The notes beneath the pieces were generated by a model. The model did no database searches. It worked only from the letters and a program-made list of their open reading frames with translations, and had not been told where the DNA came from. From Spartinivicinus marinus (GTDB lineage Bacteria > Pseudomonadota > Gammaproteobacteria > Pseudomonadales > Zooshikellaceae), in contig NZ_JAPJZK010000001.1 in the NCBI RefSeq assembly GCF_026309355.1, positions 496,001 through 560,000 of the forward strand: a DNA stretch of 64,000 nt. The letters run 5' to 3'. A program made the position numbers and the translations under genes. Below are positions 8,734-17,268 of the stretch, piece after piece. Position 1 is the first letter of the stretch; each line of letters starts with the position of its first letter.

Positions 8734-10561
8734 AGTGCCTGACAGAAAAAGCAGTTATTTTCTCTTTTGGCTGAAATTTTCTCTGTTTTTATAAATTAAC
8801 AATGACCATTTATGTCATCTTTTTGCTTGAAGGTGAAAATATGAATGCTTTCTGTACAGTTACTCCTAAATTTACTGTTTAGCAGTCAGCCGGACCTCTC
8901 CAGCCTAGATTGAATGTGTTGTTTTATATAATGGATCGAAGGTGCTGCAGCTAAGCTGCTTTTTTTCGTGACCTTTTTGCTTGGTGAAATCGTTCCTCTT
9001 TTTCTTGCTGATAAAGTAAGGCTCCCAATTTTTGAACATTCCGCGCTAATACCGCTAATGAAACATAACGCCTAAAACCATTAATGCCGTGATCTGGGCA
9101 TCGATCAAGACCATGCACTTCGAGTGCATTAATCGCTGACTCAACAGCTGAATGCTGTTTTCTTGCTTTTTTAAACTTTTCATCACTTTCGCGTTTTTTT
9201 TCTTTTATTGATAAACGCCCTTTTTTCGGCAGCACCACTTTTTCTAACTCGCTGGCCAACAGCAACTGATTATCGGGTGAATGAAACCCTTTATCAAAAC
9301 TACACTGGTGAAGCATAGGAAATTTGGCTTGGGTTGCTCTAACCATCACGACGGCAACATCAACATCTTGCTCATTTTCCATCACTCTATGGTGAAGGAT
9401 AAAACCATGCTGACACTCCATTACACATACTTTAACGCCTAATTCCACTGGTACACCTGCTTTTCCTTTGCTTACCCACTCGGTATGGGGTTGAAATATT
9501 GAATATATCTTTTCATCATTTGGGATCTGTTCGCCCTTCAGTACTCGCCTGTGAATCTGCGACACTTGCCGTTGGGCATGAGAAAGATTGTTGGCAATAT
9601 GTCGTAATGTCCAAACCGGGGCAGCAAGTAATTTGAGCTTCTCTAAGGTGAATTGGACTTTATCAATAAACCATTGTGTTTTGTTCAGGTAGTGTGTATG
9701 TGCTTTTTGTTTTTGTGCTTCAGCACTTTTAGCTTTTGACTGATTACTTTTCCGTGCACTTTTAAAGAGTTGTTTAAGCTCTATAAGATTATGCCTATGT
9801 TGTCGCCAATCACTTAAGCGATAATCCCTGCATACATTAGCCATCTGCTCAATCACTGTTCTCATGGCATCCCATAATAAATTGATATCGGTAGGGTAAT
9901 GCACAGACGTTTCAACCACAAATGAGTCACAACGAGCTTGAAGGCTTTCTTCTTCGTTTTTTTTTAACAAAGTATGTCCAGCTTCCACAACTACCGTATT
10001 AATCTTATCCAGAATCTCTGGAGTCAAAAGCGATACATTATCTTTTAGCGTCTGCAAATGGTATTCAGTAAGGTCTTCCCAGTTGACGCCATGCCCTAAC
10101 ATCGCGCGAATGGTTCGGTGCTGATTCACCAGCTCGTGCAAACGATCATAATCACAATTTAAGTTAAGGCGCAAAACACCCATCACCAGTATTTTCCACA
10201 ACTCCATACCAGGGCGACCACGATTTAGACTAACCCTATTCGCTATGGCGCTTTCTAAAATAGTGAATACTTTATGTCTAATTTCTGGTGTGACATAAAT
10301 GTGTTGCAATCCCTTTAACAACTGAGGCACATCATCTCTGGATTTTGGATCAAACCTAATCTCTGAAATATCGGTTTCACCAAACTGAAGTTGTGGGTTT
10401 TTAACTAGCCTCATGCTATTTTCCCTGTGAAGTTTTGCTTATTTTAACTGAAAGACTAGGTAATTTAAGCATTTATTGTAATCAAGAAGGCAAACTTCGA
10501 TAACATGTATCTTGCGCTAGGCCTTGGTAATAAAGAGGTTGCTCTTTTTCGGTCAGACACT
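8734..10561. mobile_element. ISNCY-like insertion sequence
   Basis: Left end AGTGCCTGACAGAAAAAG (8734-8751); the complement of the right end (to 10561) reads AGTGTCTGACCGAAAAAG, an imperfect inverted repeat. AATT flanks both sides (8730-8733 and 10562-10565), a possible 4-bp duplication. Contains one transposase gene on the minus strand, with non-coding ends of about 220 and 150 bp. It separates a minus-strand V fragment from a plus-strand J fragment. Confidence 0.8.
8951..10414 (-). CDS. ISNCY-type transposase
   Basis: 487 aa. The N-terminus (MRLVKNPQLQFGETDIS, then FDPKSRDDVPQLLKGLQ) and the RGRPGMELWKILVMGVLRL segment are characteristic of transposases grouped as ISNCY. Later parts include the acidic positions expected of an RNase H-like fold (CSFDKGFHS near residue 375; HSAVESAINALEVHGLDRCPD near residue 430). 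C-terminus basic. Apparently intact and the only gene of the element. Family assignment is from memory of the conserved N-terminus; catalytic residues are not assigned with certainty. Confidence 0.8.
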   Translation of the reverse strand: MRLVKNPQLQFGETDISEIRFDPKSRDDVPQLLKGLQHIYVTPEIRHKVFTILESAIANRVSLNRGRPGMELWKILVMGVLRLNLNCDYDRLHELVNQHRTIRAMLGHGVNWEDLTEYHLQTLKDNVSLLTPEILDKINTVVVEAGHTLLKKNEEESLQARCDSFVVETSVHYPTDINLLWDAMRTVIEQMANVCRDYRLSDWRQHRHNLIELKQLFKSARKSNQSKAKSAEAQKQKAHTHYLNKTQWFIDKVQFTLEKLKLLAAPVWTLRHIANNLSHAQRQVSQIHRRVLKGEQIPNDEKIYSIFQPHTEWVSKGKAGVPVELGVKVCVMECQHGFILHHRVMENEQDVDVAVVMVRATQAKFPMLHQCSFDKGFHSPDNQLLLASELEKVVLPKKGRLSIKEKKRESDEKFKKARKQHSAVESAINALEVHGLDRCPDHGINGFRRYVSLAVLARNVQKLGALLYQQEKEERFHQAKRSRKKAA

Positions 10562-11188
10562 AATTACGGCGTAAAACGTAAGGTAGTTAATCCCGGTGAC
10601 GATAGTCAAATACCACCAGAACCACCGATTATGGAGGCTGATGAAGACTTTAGGCGTCGTATTCAATTAGGGCCTGAAGGTTATTCAACCGCTGGCCCAG
10701 TGGGTGCCTATTTAGCTCATGCGCATAATGCCCATGATCAAATTGCGGATGTCTCTGTGTATTCTGATGAGCCTGGCGAGGTGATGATTACTTTTTTGCG
10801 GCGACCTTTAGCTAATGAAGCCGATATGGCACCGGATGATGAAATAAAACAGGCGTTGTTAACCGCGTTAAATGATGAAGATGTCAGGCCGTTAACCGAT
10901 CATATTACCGTGCAAGCCGCTGCAATTATCGACTATTCCATTGATGCCAAACTGCATGTACAACAAGGGCCGTCTTCTAAAGCCATTATCGATACAGCTA
11001 CAACAGCACTGAATGAGTATGTCGAGCAGTGTTATAAACTGGGTAAAACTGTGGCGCTTTCGGGTATTTATGATGCGCTCCATATGGGGGGCGTTACCCG
11101 TGTGGAATTGCTGTCACCGACAGCAGATATTCAAGCCAAAGTCTTTCAAGCACCTAAAGCCAAATCAATTGCTATAAACCTCGCTTAA
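10505..11188 (+). pseudogene. Baseplate protein J, 5' truncated by ISNCY
   Basis: P2 gpJ-like baseplate wedge protein. Authentic J sequence starts at about 10562 (NYGVKRKVVNPGDD); the residues before it in this frame come from the IS end. From EDFRRRIQLGPEGYSTAGPVGAY onward it parallels the complete J at 21064-21954 (LRERIVYSLEGLSTAGPKGAY; LNDEDVRPLTD matches LNDEDIRPLTD). About the first 95 residues are missing. It heads a plus-strand tail module whose remaining genes look intact up to T. An in-frame ATG inside the IS could still allow a chimeric product, but without its N-terminal part baseplate function is unlikely. Confidence 0.88.
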
Positions 11189-11205
11189 ATAATCCATTTT
11201 TTCTC

Positions 11206-11817
11206 ATGAGTTTATTACCCAACAATGCAAGCCCTTTAGAGGAAGGATTGGCTGATAGCACTGGTCGTATGAGTGACATACCCGCTTATCCTAATCACGT
11301 CTGGAATCCTGATACTTGCCCAGCGAATTGTTTGCCCTGGTTGGCTTGGGCCTTATCGGTGGATGTATGGAATCCAGATTGGCCTGAGTATGTTAAACGA
11401 CAAACCATTGCGAATAGTGTGGCGGTGCATCGGATTAAAGGCACAAGAGGTGCGCTTAAAAAAGCACTAGACGCATTACATGTGCAAACCGAAATTAAAG
11501 AGTGGTTTGAATACAATGGCAAGCCCTTTACTTTTCAGGTTACTGCCTATGCCAATGATAATTTAAATACATCAGGTGATATTTTAAATAAAGAATTAAT
11601 TGAGCAAATCCAAGAAACTATTCAACGTACTAAAAATGTACGCAGCCATTTTAGTTTTCAGCTGGGTGCCAAATTTAATACAGGCATTACAGCAAGTTGT
11701 GTTACTCGAAATATCAATAGCATCAGAGTCACCAGTGTTGGTCGCATTGAGCAGCAAAACACGCTGGGTATTTGTGCGACGGCTGTAGTCCGTCCACTGA
11801 CAATTATTCGTGTATAG
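11206..11817 (+). CDS. Phage tail protein I (P2 gpI-like)
   Basis: 203 aa. gpI proteins sit at the baseplate next to J. Recognisable core: LPWLAWALSVDVWNPDWPE, RIKGTRGALKKALDAL and EIKEWFEYNG, all shared with the second copy at 20454-21071. The family-typical end is PLTIIRV. ATG 11206 lies 17 bases after the J stop. It appears intact, but its J partner is truncated. Confidence 0.92.
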   Translation: MSLLPNNASPLEEGLADSTGRMSDIPAYPNHVWNPDTCPANCLPWLAWALSVDVWNPDWPEYVKRQTIANSVAVHRIKGTRGALKKALDALHVQTEIKEWFEYNGKPFTFQVTAYANDNLNTSGDILNKELIEQIQETIQRTKNVRSHFSFQLGAKFNTGITASCVTRNINSIRVTSVGRIEQQNTLGICATAVVRPLTIIRV

Positions 11818-11825
11818 GAATAACC

Positions 11826-12356
11826 ATGCAAATTAATCCTATTATTACCGATGCAGGATTGCAGGCGGTATTTAATGCCAGTAATGATGGTTTACAAGCC
11901 ACCATTGCTGAAATTGCGCTGGGTGATGGTCGTTACCTGCCTAACGCGAAACAGACTCAATTAAAAAGTGAGCAACTCAGGTTGCCTATTTCAAAAAGTG
12001 AACGTGCCGGTAAAACACATATCATTTTAAGCGCCATAGCCGATGGTGAGTCAGAGTTTTGGATTAGAGAGTTTGGCATATTTTTAGAGGATGGCACTTT
12101 ATTAGCGGTTTGGTCATCATTAGAGAAAGCCTTGCAGTATAAGGCTGCAAGCGCGCCTTGTTTTTTCTCGACTGACTTCATACTCAGTGGCATGCCTGCC
12201 GACGCCATTACCGTCAATGACCAAGGGGCGGATATTGCCATTGCCTTATTTTTAGAGCAGTTCGCTATGTTAAGTCAGGCGCAAATTGACCAAATGCGTC
12301 GCCACCTGGAATTGTTATTTTCATTTAATCAATACGAAAAAACAGCGAGGAAATGA
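11826..12356 (+). CDS. Short tail fibre protein (P2 gpH N-terminal domain)
   Basis: 176 aa. Start chosen at ATG 11826 (MQINPIITDAGLQAVFNA) because the paralogue at 19926-20444 begins at the same residue; upstream in-frame starts lie inside gene I. The sequence is the conserved baseplate-attachment domain of P2-type fibres (ALGDGRYLPNAKQTQL, EFWIREFGIFLEDGTLLAVWS), but the long distal fibre found in P2 gpH is absent; it ends in a helical MLSQAQIDQMRRHLELLF segment. The receptor-binding part is therefore probably the next gene, whose start overlaps this stop (ATGA). Confidence 0.85.
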   Translation: MQINPIITDAGLQAVFNASNDGLQATIAEIALGDGRYLPNAKQTQLKSEQLRLPISKSERAGKTHIILSAIADGESEFWIREFGIFLEDGTLLAVWSSLEKALQYKAASAPCFFSTDFILSGMPADAITVNDQGADIAIALFLEQFAMLSQAQIDQMRRHLELLFSFNQYEKTARK

Positions 12357-13126
12357 TGACTATCGAACAACGGTTAGCAGATGCGGTACAGGCCAGTAAT
12401 CAATTAACAGAAGTAGTACAAAATAAAATCAATGATATTAATCAGCAACTGAAAGCCGCTGAAGATCGTTTTAATGCTTTTATGTTAGAGGCCCATAAGG
12501 AAAGCCCCTTTTACCGACAATCCAAAAATCAGTTTGGAAATTTAGTGGATAAGATGTTAGATGGATTTGATAAAAGCGAAGCATTTTCTATTGAAGTCTC
12601 ATTATATCGAGAAATTAAAACTGGTATAGATTGGGAGCAGCGAGATAGCGAAGAAAAAGAAATTCTGACGTGTATGGGGCTTAAAGGGCATAAGTATTTA
12701 CAGCCGACCATTCGTGTACTGAGACTGAAGTGGAGCGGTTATGATCGAGATACACATAATGCCTACTCTATTTACCCCACAGTTCCTGCCAACCGTTCAG
12801 TACCACTCACTGTAGGCTGCTATGCAAAATTAATCTCTGGTGATATTCGTTATACCTGGCTTAACGGTGTTAATCATGAATGGGGGGTATGCGGTGCAAA
12901 CTATGAAAGCCAGCCTGGCTCATATTTTCATGCTCACCCTTATGTGTATTCTCCGGCAGGTGAAGTGTTATTTTTCTGGCCTGCGATTGTGACGGGTTAT
13001 GTGCCCATTGATAGGGATAAGCCGCTATGGGGCTATTATCCTTCAATGCACGGCGAAAATCCTTTTGATACAGACCCTTTGCCTGACCTTGATCGTGAGA
13101 GCCGGCGCTCAATCGAACGATCATAG
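12353..13126 (+). CDS. Putative distal tail fibre / receptor-binding partner
   Basis: 257 aa from ATG 12353 (or the adjacent ATG 12356, which matches the paralogue's start). Residues about 3-50 look like a coiled coil (heptads of L/V with Q/N/K: DAVQASNQLTEVVQNKINDI); the rest is rich in Trp/Tyr/Gly, as in beta-rich binding domains (NHEWGVCGANYESQPG, FHAHPYVYSPAGEVLFFWPA). No family recognised. Position after the fibre attachment protein and before the sheath suggests the host-binding tip. The copy at 19148-19915 is nearly identical at both ends but differs in the middle (about residues 115-150). Confidence 0.6.
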   Translation: MMTIEQRLADAVQASNQLTEVVQNKINDINQQLKAAEDRFNAFMLEAHKESPFYRQSKNQFGNLVDKMLDGFDKSEAFSIEVSLYREIKTGIDWEQRDSEEKEILTCMGLKGHKYLQPTIRVLRLKWSGYDRDTHNAYSIYPTVPANRSVPLTVGCYAKLISGDIRYTWLNGVNHEWGVCGANYESQPGSYFHAHPYVYSPAGEVLFFWPAIVTGYVPIDRDKPLWGYYPSMHGENPFDTDPLPDLDRESRRSIERS

Positions 13127-13137
13127 TTAGCACTATA

Positions 13138-13149
13138 CTCCCCTATAAA
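13138..13149 (+). promoter_or_regulatory. Candidate late-promoter element before the sheath gene
   Basis: CTCCCCTATAAA, with CCCC at 13140-13143 directly followed by a -10-like TATAAA, 21 bases before the sheath ATG (AAAGGAAC ribosome-binding site between). It resembles the CCCCTAAC/CCCCTAAT elements ahead of four minus-strand late operons in this window. Confidence 0.5.
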
Positions 13150-13170
13150 TTAATTCAAAAAGGAACCCTT

Positions 13171-14370
13171 ATGCCTGAAGAATTTCTCCATGGCGTCGAG
13201 GTCGTTGAAATCGACAGCGGTCCACGCCCAATACGTACCGTCAAAAGCAGTGTGATTGGTTTAGTGGGTACAGCGCCCGAGGCTAAAGACGACGTTTTCC
13301 CCTATGACACCCCAGTGTTATTAGCCGGTAGTTTAAAAAAAGCTAAAGAATTAGGTGAAACAGGTACTTTGCCTGCCGCCTTACAAGGTATCTTTGACCA
13401 GATTGGGGCGATGGTTGTCGTTATTCGGGTAAACGATAAACCACCAGTAGCCCCAGAAACGACGGATAATGAAAATACGGCACTGAGTGCCATTATTGGT
13501 AAGGCAGGCGAACCTAATACCGGTATTTATGCACTGCTTGATGCTAAAAGTACCGTACATGTCGAGCCACGTATTTTAATTGCACCAGAATTTTCACATA
13601 TCAAAGCCGCTGCTGATACCTTGATCATAGCCGCTGAACGATTAGGTGGAGTGGCAATCATTGATGGCCCTAATACGACAGGTGAAGAGGCCGTTAACTA
13701 CCGTAAAGCATTTGGTAAACGTTATGCCTACCTAGTCGATCCTTGGGTTAAAGTCTGGAATAGCGATGCAAATGAAGGTAAAGGCGGCATTGTCATTGAA
13801 CCACCCTCAGCCCGAGTCGCGGGACTCATGGCTAAAATTGATAACGACAACGGGTTTTGGCATTCACCCTCGAATAAATTAATGAACGGCGTGCTAGGTA
13901 CCGCAAGACCGATTGATTTTAAACTGGGTGATAAAAACTGCCGAGCCAATTACTTAAATAGCCATGATGTCACCACCATTATTCAGGAAGATGGCTACCG
14001 CCTGTGGGGTAACCGTACCTGTAGTGGTGATCCTAAATGGGCCTTTATTAATGTAGTGCGCACAGCCGAAATTATTTATGACTCACTGCAGCGGGCGCAT
14101 ATGTGGGCGGTTGATAGAAATATCAGCAAAAACTATGTGGCTGATGTAACGGAAGGTGTCAACAATTATCTACGTCGGCTAAAAAATATCGGGGCTATTT
14201 TAGGCGGCACTTGCTGGGCTGATCCAGACTTAAATACCCCAGACGCCTTAGCGGATGGCAAGGTGTATTTTAACTTTGATTTTACCCCGCCCACCCCAGC
14301 TGAACATATCACCTTTAATGCGACGTTAACCGACGATTATTTTAAGGAGGTGCTCAGTGCACGCCAATAA
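13171..14370 (+). CDS. Contractile tail sheath protein (P2 FI-like)
   Basis: 399 aa, normal length for P2-type sheath proteins. It begins with the classical sheath N-terminus (FLHGVEVVEIDSGPRPI, then VKSSVIGLVGTAPEA) and contains PPSARVAGLMAKIDNDNGFWHSPSN (around residue 211) and the C-terminal RRLKNIGAILGGTCWADPDLNTP region. Polymerises around the tube and contracts on infection. A second copy, truncated by ISAs1, lies at 18429-19076. The end overlaps the tube gene start by 14 bases. Confidence 0.95.
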   Translation: MPEEFLHGVEVVEIDSGPRPIRTVKSSVIGLVGTAPEAKDDVFPYDTPVLLAGSLKKAKELGETGTLPAALQGIFDQIGAMVVVIRVNDKPPVAPETTDNENTALSAIIGKAGEPNTGIYALLDAKSTVHVEPRILIAPEFSHIKAAADTLIIAAERLGGVAIIDGPNTTGEEAVNYRKAFGKRYAYLVDPWVKVWNSDANEGKGGIVIEPPSARVAGLMAKIDNDNGFWHSPSNKLMNGVLGTARPIDFKLGDKNCRANYLNSHDVTTIIQEDGYRLWGNRTCSGDPKWAFINVVRTAEIIYDSLQRAHMWAVDRNISKNYVADVTEGVNNYLRRLKNIGAILGGTCWADPDLNTPDALADGKVYFNFDFTPPTPAEHITFNATLTDDYFKEVLSARQ

Positions 14371-14860
14371 TGTCACTTATGCCACCCTGTTTATTGATGG
14401 GGTAAGCCAGGCAGGACGAGTGCAGTCTATTACACTCCCAAAGCTCACAGTTAAAACCGAAGAGTTTAGAGGTGGTGGCATGGATGGCGTTACCCACCTG
14501 GATATGGGGATGGAAGCCATGGAGCTGAGCTTTACCATTGATGACTGTAATATCAACGTACTGAAAGAGTTTGGTTTCCAGCAAGGTAAGCAAGTGCCGT
14601 TCAATATCAAAGGTGTATTGCGCAACCCTGGTCAGGGTGATCAAGGAATTGATGCGGTTTGCCGTGGCCTGGTGAGTGAAATAGATTTTGGTGAATGGAA
14701 ACAAGCCGAGCTATCCAGCTTAACGACCACGGTCAAACTGGATTACTACAAACTCACCATCAATAACAAACTCATTTACGAGATCGATGTGGTTAACCAT
14801 GTGCGCAAAATAGAAGGCACTGATCACATGCAAAGCGTCCGTGAATTTTTAGGCTTATAA
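14357..14860 (+). CDS. Major tail tube protein (P2 FII-like), GTG start
   Basis: 167 aa. Starts at GTG 14357 inside the sheath coding end, preceded by a strong AAGGAGG at 14344-14350, which decides the start. Family features: NATLFID-like N-terminus (ATLFIDGVSQAGRVQSITLP), GGGMDGVTHLDMGMEAMELSF and the C-terminal KLTINNKLIYEIDVVNHVR. Forms the inner tail tube. Intact. Confidence 0.94.
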   Translation: MHANNVTYATLFIDGVSQAGRVQSITLPKLTVKTEEFRGGGMDGVTHLDMGMEAMELSFTIDDCNINVLKEFGFQQGKQVPFNIKGVLRNPGQGDQGIDAVCRGLVSEIDFGEWKQAELSSLTTTVKLDYYKLTINNKLIYEIDVVNHVRKIEGTDHMQSVREFLGL

Positions 14861-14894
14861 ACTCTAAACCAACATACAACACAATAGGTGCATC

Positions 14895-15167
14895 ATGAGC
14901 GAATTAATTACTTTAAATTACCCTATCGAACGCAATGGCGAAGTGATTAACGAAGTCACTTTACGCCGCCCCAAAACCAAAGACATGAAAAACATTGAAA
15001 AACGCGGTGGCGGTGAAATTAGCCAAAGTATCCATATGATTGCGGATTTATCGGGCTTGGATATTAAAACGATAGAAGAGCTAGATGCCGCTGATTTTCA
15101 ACGCCTTAATGATGTGGTGGCTGGTTTTTTAGACTCGACTGGCGATCGGTCCAGCAAATCTGCCTAA
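14895..15167 (+). CDS. Tail assembly chaperone E (P2 gpE-like)
   Basis: 90 aa. Core LRRPKTKDMKNIEKRG, then DLSGLDIKTIEELDAADFQRLNDVVAGFL, is typical of P2 gpE (T4-like E/E' system). Located between tube and tape measure, as in P2. The T TTT TTA slip site at 15125-15131 lies in the last part of the gene and gives access to an extended product. Chaperone thought to coat the tape measure during tail assembly. Confidence 0.92.
   Translation: MSELITLNYPIERNGEVINEVTLRRPKTKDMKNIEKRGGGEISQSIHMIADLSGLDIKTIEELDAADFQRLNDVVAGFLDSTGDRSSKSA
15125..15131 (+). promoter_or_regulatory. Slippery heptamer for programmed -1 frameshift (E to E')
   Basis: T TTT TTA in the reading phase of E (codons GGT TTT TTA). 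P2 gpE uses the same type of heptamer. Slipping back one base here leads into an overlapping open frame that ends immediately before the tape measure start. Confidence 0.85.
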
Positions 15168-15265
15168 ACCTGTCTTATTATCTGCGAGGCACCCCATTGT
15201 CAGAGTTGTTAGACATGGACCTTGAAGACCTCCTTGATTGGCATAAATCCCTTCCTAAGCAATAA
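15131..15265 (+). CDS. Frameshift extension E' of the tail chaperone
   Basis: Continuation in the -1 frame after the slip site: RLDWRSVQQICLNLSYYLRG, then TPLSELLDMDLEDLLDWHKS, ending LPKQ and TAA at 15263-15265. About 44 residues are added to E, giving a fusion of about 122 aa. Start and size match the E+E' arrangement of P2-like and lambda G/GT-like tail operons; the extension has no own start or ribosome-binding site and ends two bases before T. Confidence 0.85.
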   Translation, partial: RLDWRSVQQICLNLSYYLRGTPLSELLDMDLEDLLDWHKSLPKQ

Positions 15266-15267
15266 TC

Positions 15268-17268
15268 ATGGCTAATAGACTCAATATCGCTATCGGCGCT
15301 TATATTGATAAGTCGCTGGCGAAGTCATTTAAAAAAACCGAATCTGCTGCCAGTCGGTTAGGTAAAGCTTACCGGGAAACCAATAAAAAACTAGCCGCTG
15401 TAAGACAGGTGGATCAGTATCGCCAGCGTCTTGCTCGATTACGCCAACAGCAACAACAAGCGGGTGGTAGTAATCAGCAGTTAGCCAATGCGATTCGGCG
15501 TACTGAGCAATCCTTGTCGCGGGCTTCACGTTCTGCACAACGCTATGGAGTCAATTTAAATAACTTGGCACGTACCCAACGACAGATGCAGCGTACCGCC
15601 CGTTTCCAAGGACTTCAGCAATCAGGGATGCAACGGCTTGGCCAGTTAAAAACCGCCGGTAAATGGGCCGCTGGTGGCTTAGCGGGGGCTGCAGGTGGTT
15701 TATTGGCCATGGTGAAATCCACGGCTGATCGAGGAGACCCCATTGCCAAGCATGCGGCTAAACTGGGCTTTAGTGTCGAAGGGCTCCAAGAATATCAATA
15801 TGCGGCTGAGCGTTCTGGGGTGTCTACCGCGCAATTTAATACTGCCTCCCAACGGATGGTACGACGGGTGTCGGAAGCTGCCGCAGGCATTGGTAAAACC
15901 GGTAAAGCGCTCAAAGAATTAGGGCTGGACGCTAAGTGGTTAAACTCGCTGAAACCTGAAGAACAGTTTGAGCATATCTCGGAAGCAATTAAGCATATTG
16001 GTGATGATCGACAAGGAGATAGAGTCCGGTTGGCGATGAAGCTATTCGATACCGAAGGTGTTGGGCTAGTCAATATGCTGAAGGATGGGAAAAAAGGACT
16101 CGATGCACTAAGAAAAGACGCCAGGGCCACCGGTAATATAATTTCAAAAGAAGATGCCAAAAATGCCGAGGATTTTCAGGACGCCTTTTTAGATTTTAAA
16201 CTAACCATTGGCAGTGTCAGTAAATCAGTGGGTGCCAAGTTTATGCCCTTGGTGACCAAGCTCATGATTAAGTTTAAAACTTTCCATGAAAAATACGGCG
16301 CTCGCTTTAATCAACTGTTAATCCAAGTGGCTGATTCATTAGTGAGTGTGGGTCGGTTTATGTGGAACCTGGGCAAAGCCGTCGTTACTGTGGCTAGTAC
16401 AGTCAGTCATTTTATTGAGGAAACCATTGGTTGGAAAAATATTGTGGCTGTTGTGGGTGCATTAGTTGGTGTGAAATTAGTCGGTGCCGTATTAGCCGCT
16501 GGGTCTGCATTAATAGCATTTATTCCAGCGATAAAAGCGGTTGGATTAGCCATGATGGCCAATCCCATTGGCCTAATCATTAAAATCATTGCGATTGGTG
16601 CGACATTAATTATTACCCACTGGAGTACTGTATCCACATTTTTAGGCGATACATTTGATACTGTTGCTAATGCTTGTAGTTCAGCATTTGAAACCATTAA
16701 ACACTACTTTTTCAATTTTACACCGCTAGGTTTGCTGATATCTAATTGGGAACCAATTACAGACTACTTTGGTAACTTATGGGAGAGAGTCAAAGCAATA
16801 TTCGGTGTAGCCTGGGAGGCTATTAAAAACTACTTCTTTACTAGTACACCTCTAGGCTTATTAATCGCTAACTGGGACCAGATCAAAGACTATTTTAGTA
16901 ATCTCTGGGATTCTGTGCTTAATGCATTCAGCTCAGGGGTAAATAACATTAAAAACAGGCTTTCTAGTTTTTCAGCTAAAAAGCTATTCATGAAAGTCTG
17001 GCAACCAGCAATTGATTGGCTTCGCAGTAAATTCCAGTGGATTAATAAAGCCATAGAGAAACTAAAAGGCATCAAGCGTTGGTTTACTGGTGATGATGAG
17101 GAAGAAAAGAAAACAGTTGCCGGAAAAATTAATCAGCGAACGCAGCAACGCAGGGCCCAGATACAAGAGACACAAGCCGTTAATGCTAAGCAAATAGAAA
17201 AGCGGCTACAGCAAATCAACCAGCAAAAGAATATGAATGTTACCACCCACCAGGGCAATCGCATATAA
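15268..17268 (+). pseudogene. Tape measure protein T, 3' truncated by ISAs1
   Basis: 666 aa in this frame; authentic T ends at about nt 17250 (NMNVTTH) and the last five residues (QGNRI) come from the IS end. The copy at the right edge continues with about 46 more residues (LNAPITINAAPGM to DTDMATL). Structure: coiled coil with QQQQQ and SRASRSAQRYG near residues 15-110, then a conserved STADRGDPIAKHAAKLGFS domain, hydrophobic segments around 395-455, and two repeated units of the form TPLGLLIxNW (about residues 484 and 528). Scaffold that sets tail length. Loss of the conserved C-terminal end probably harms function. From about 15710 on it forms an inverted near-repeat with 62464-64000. Confidence 0.93.
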
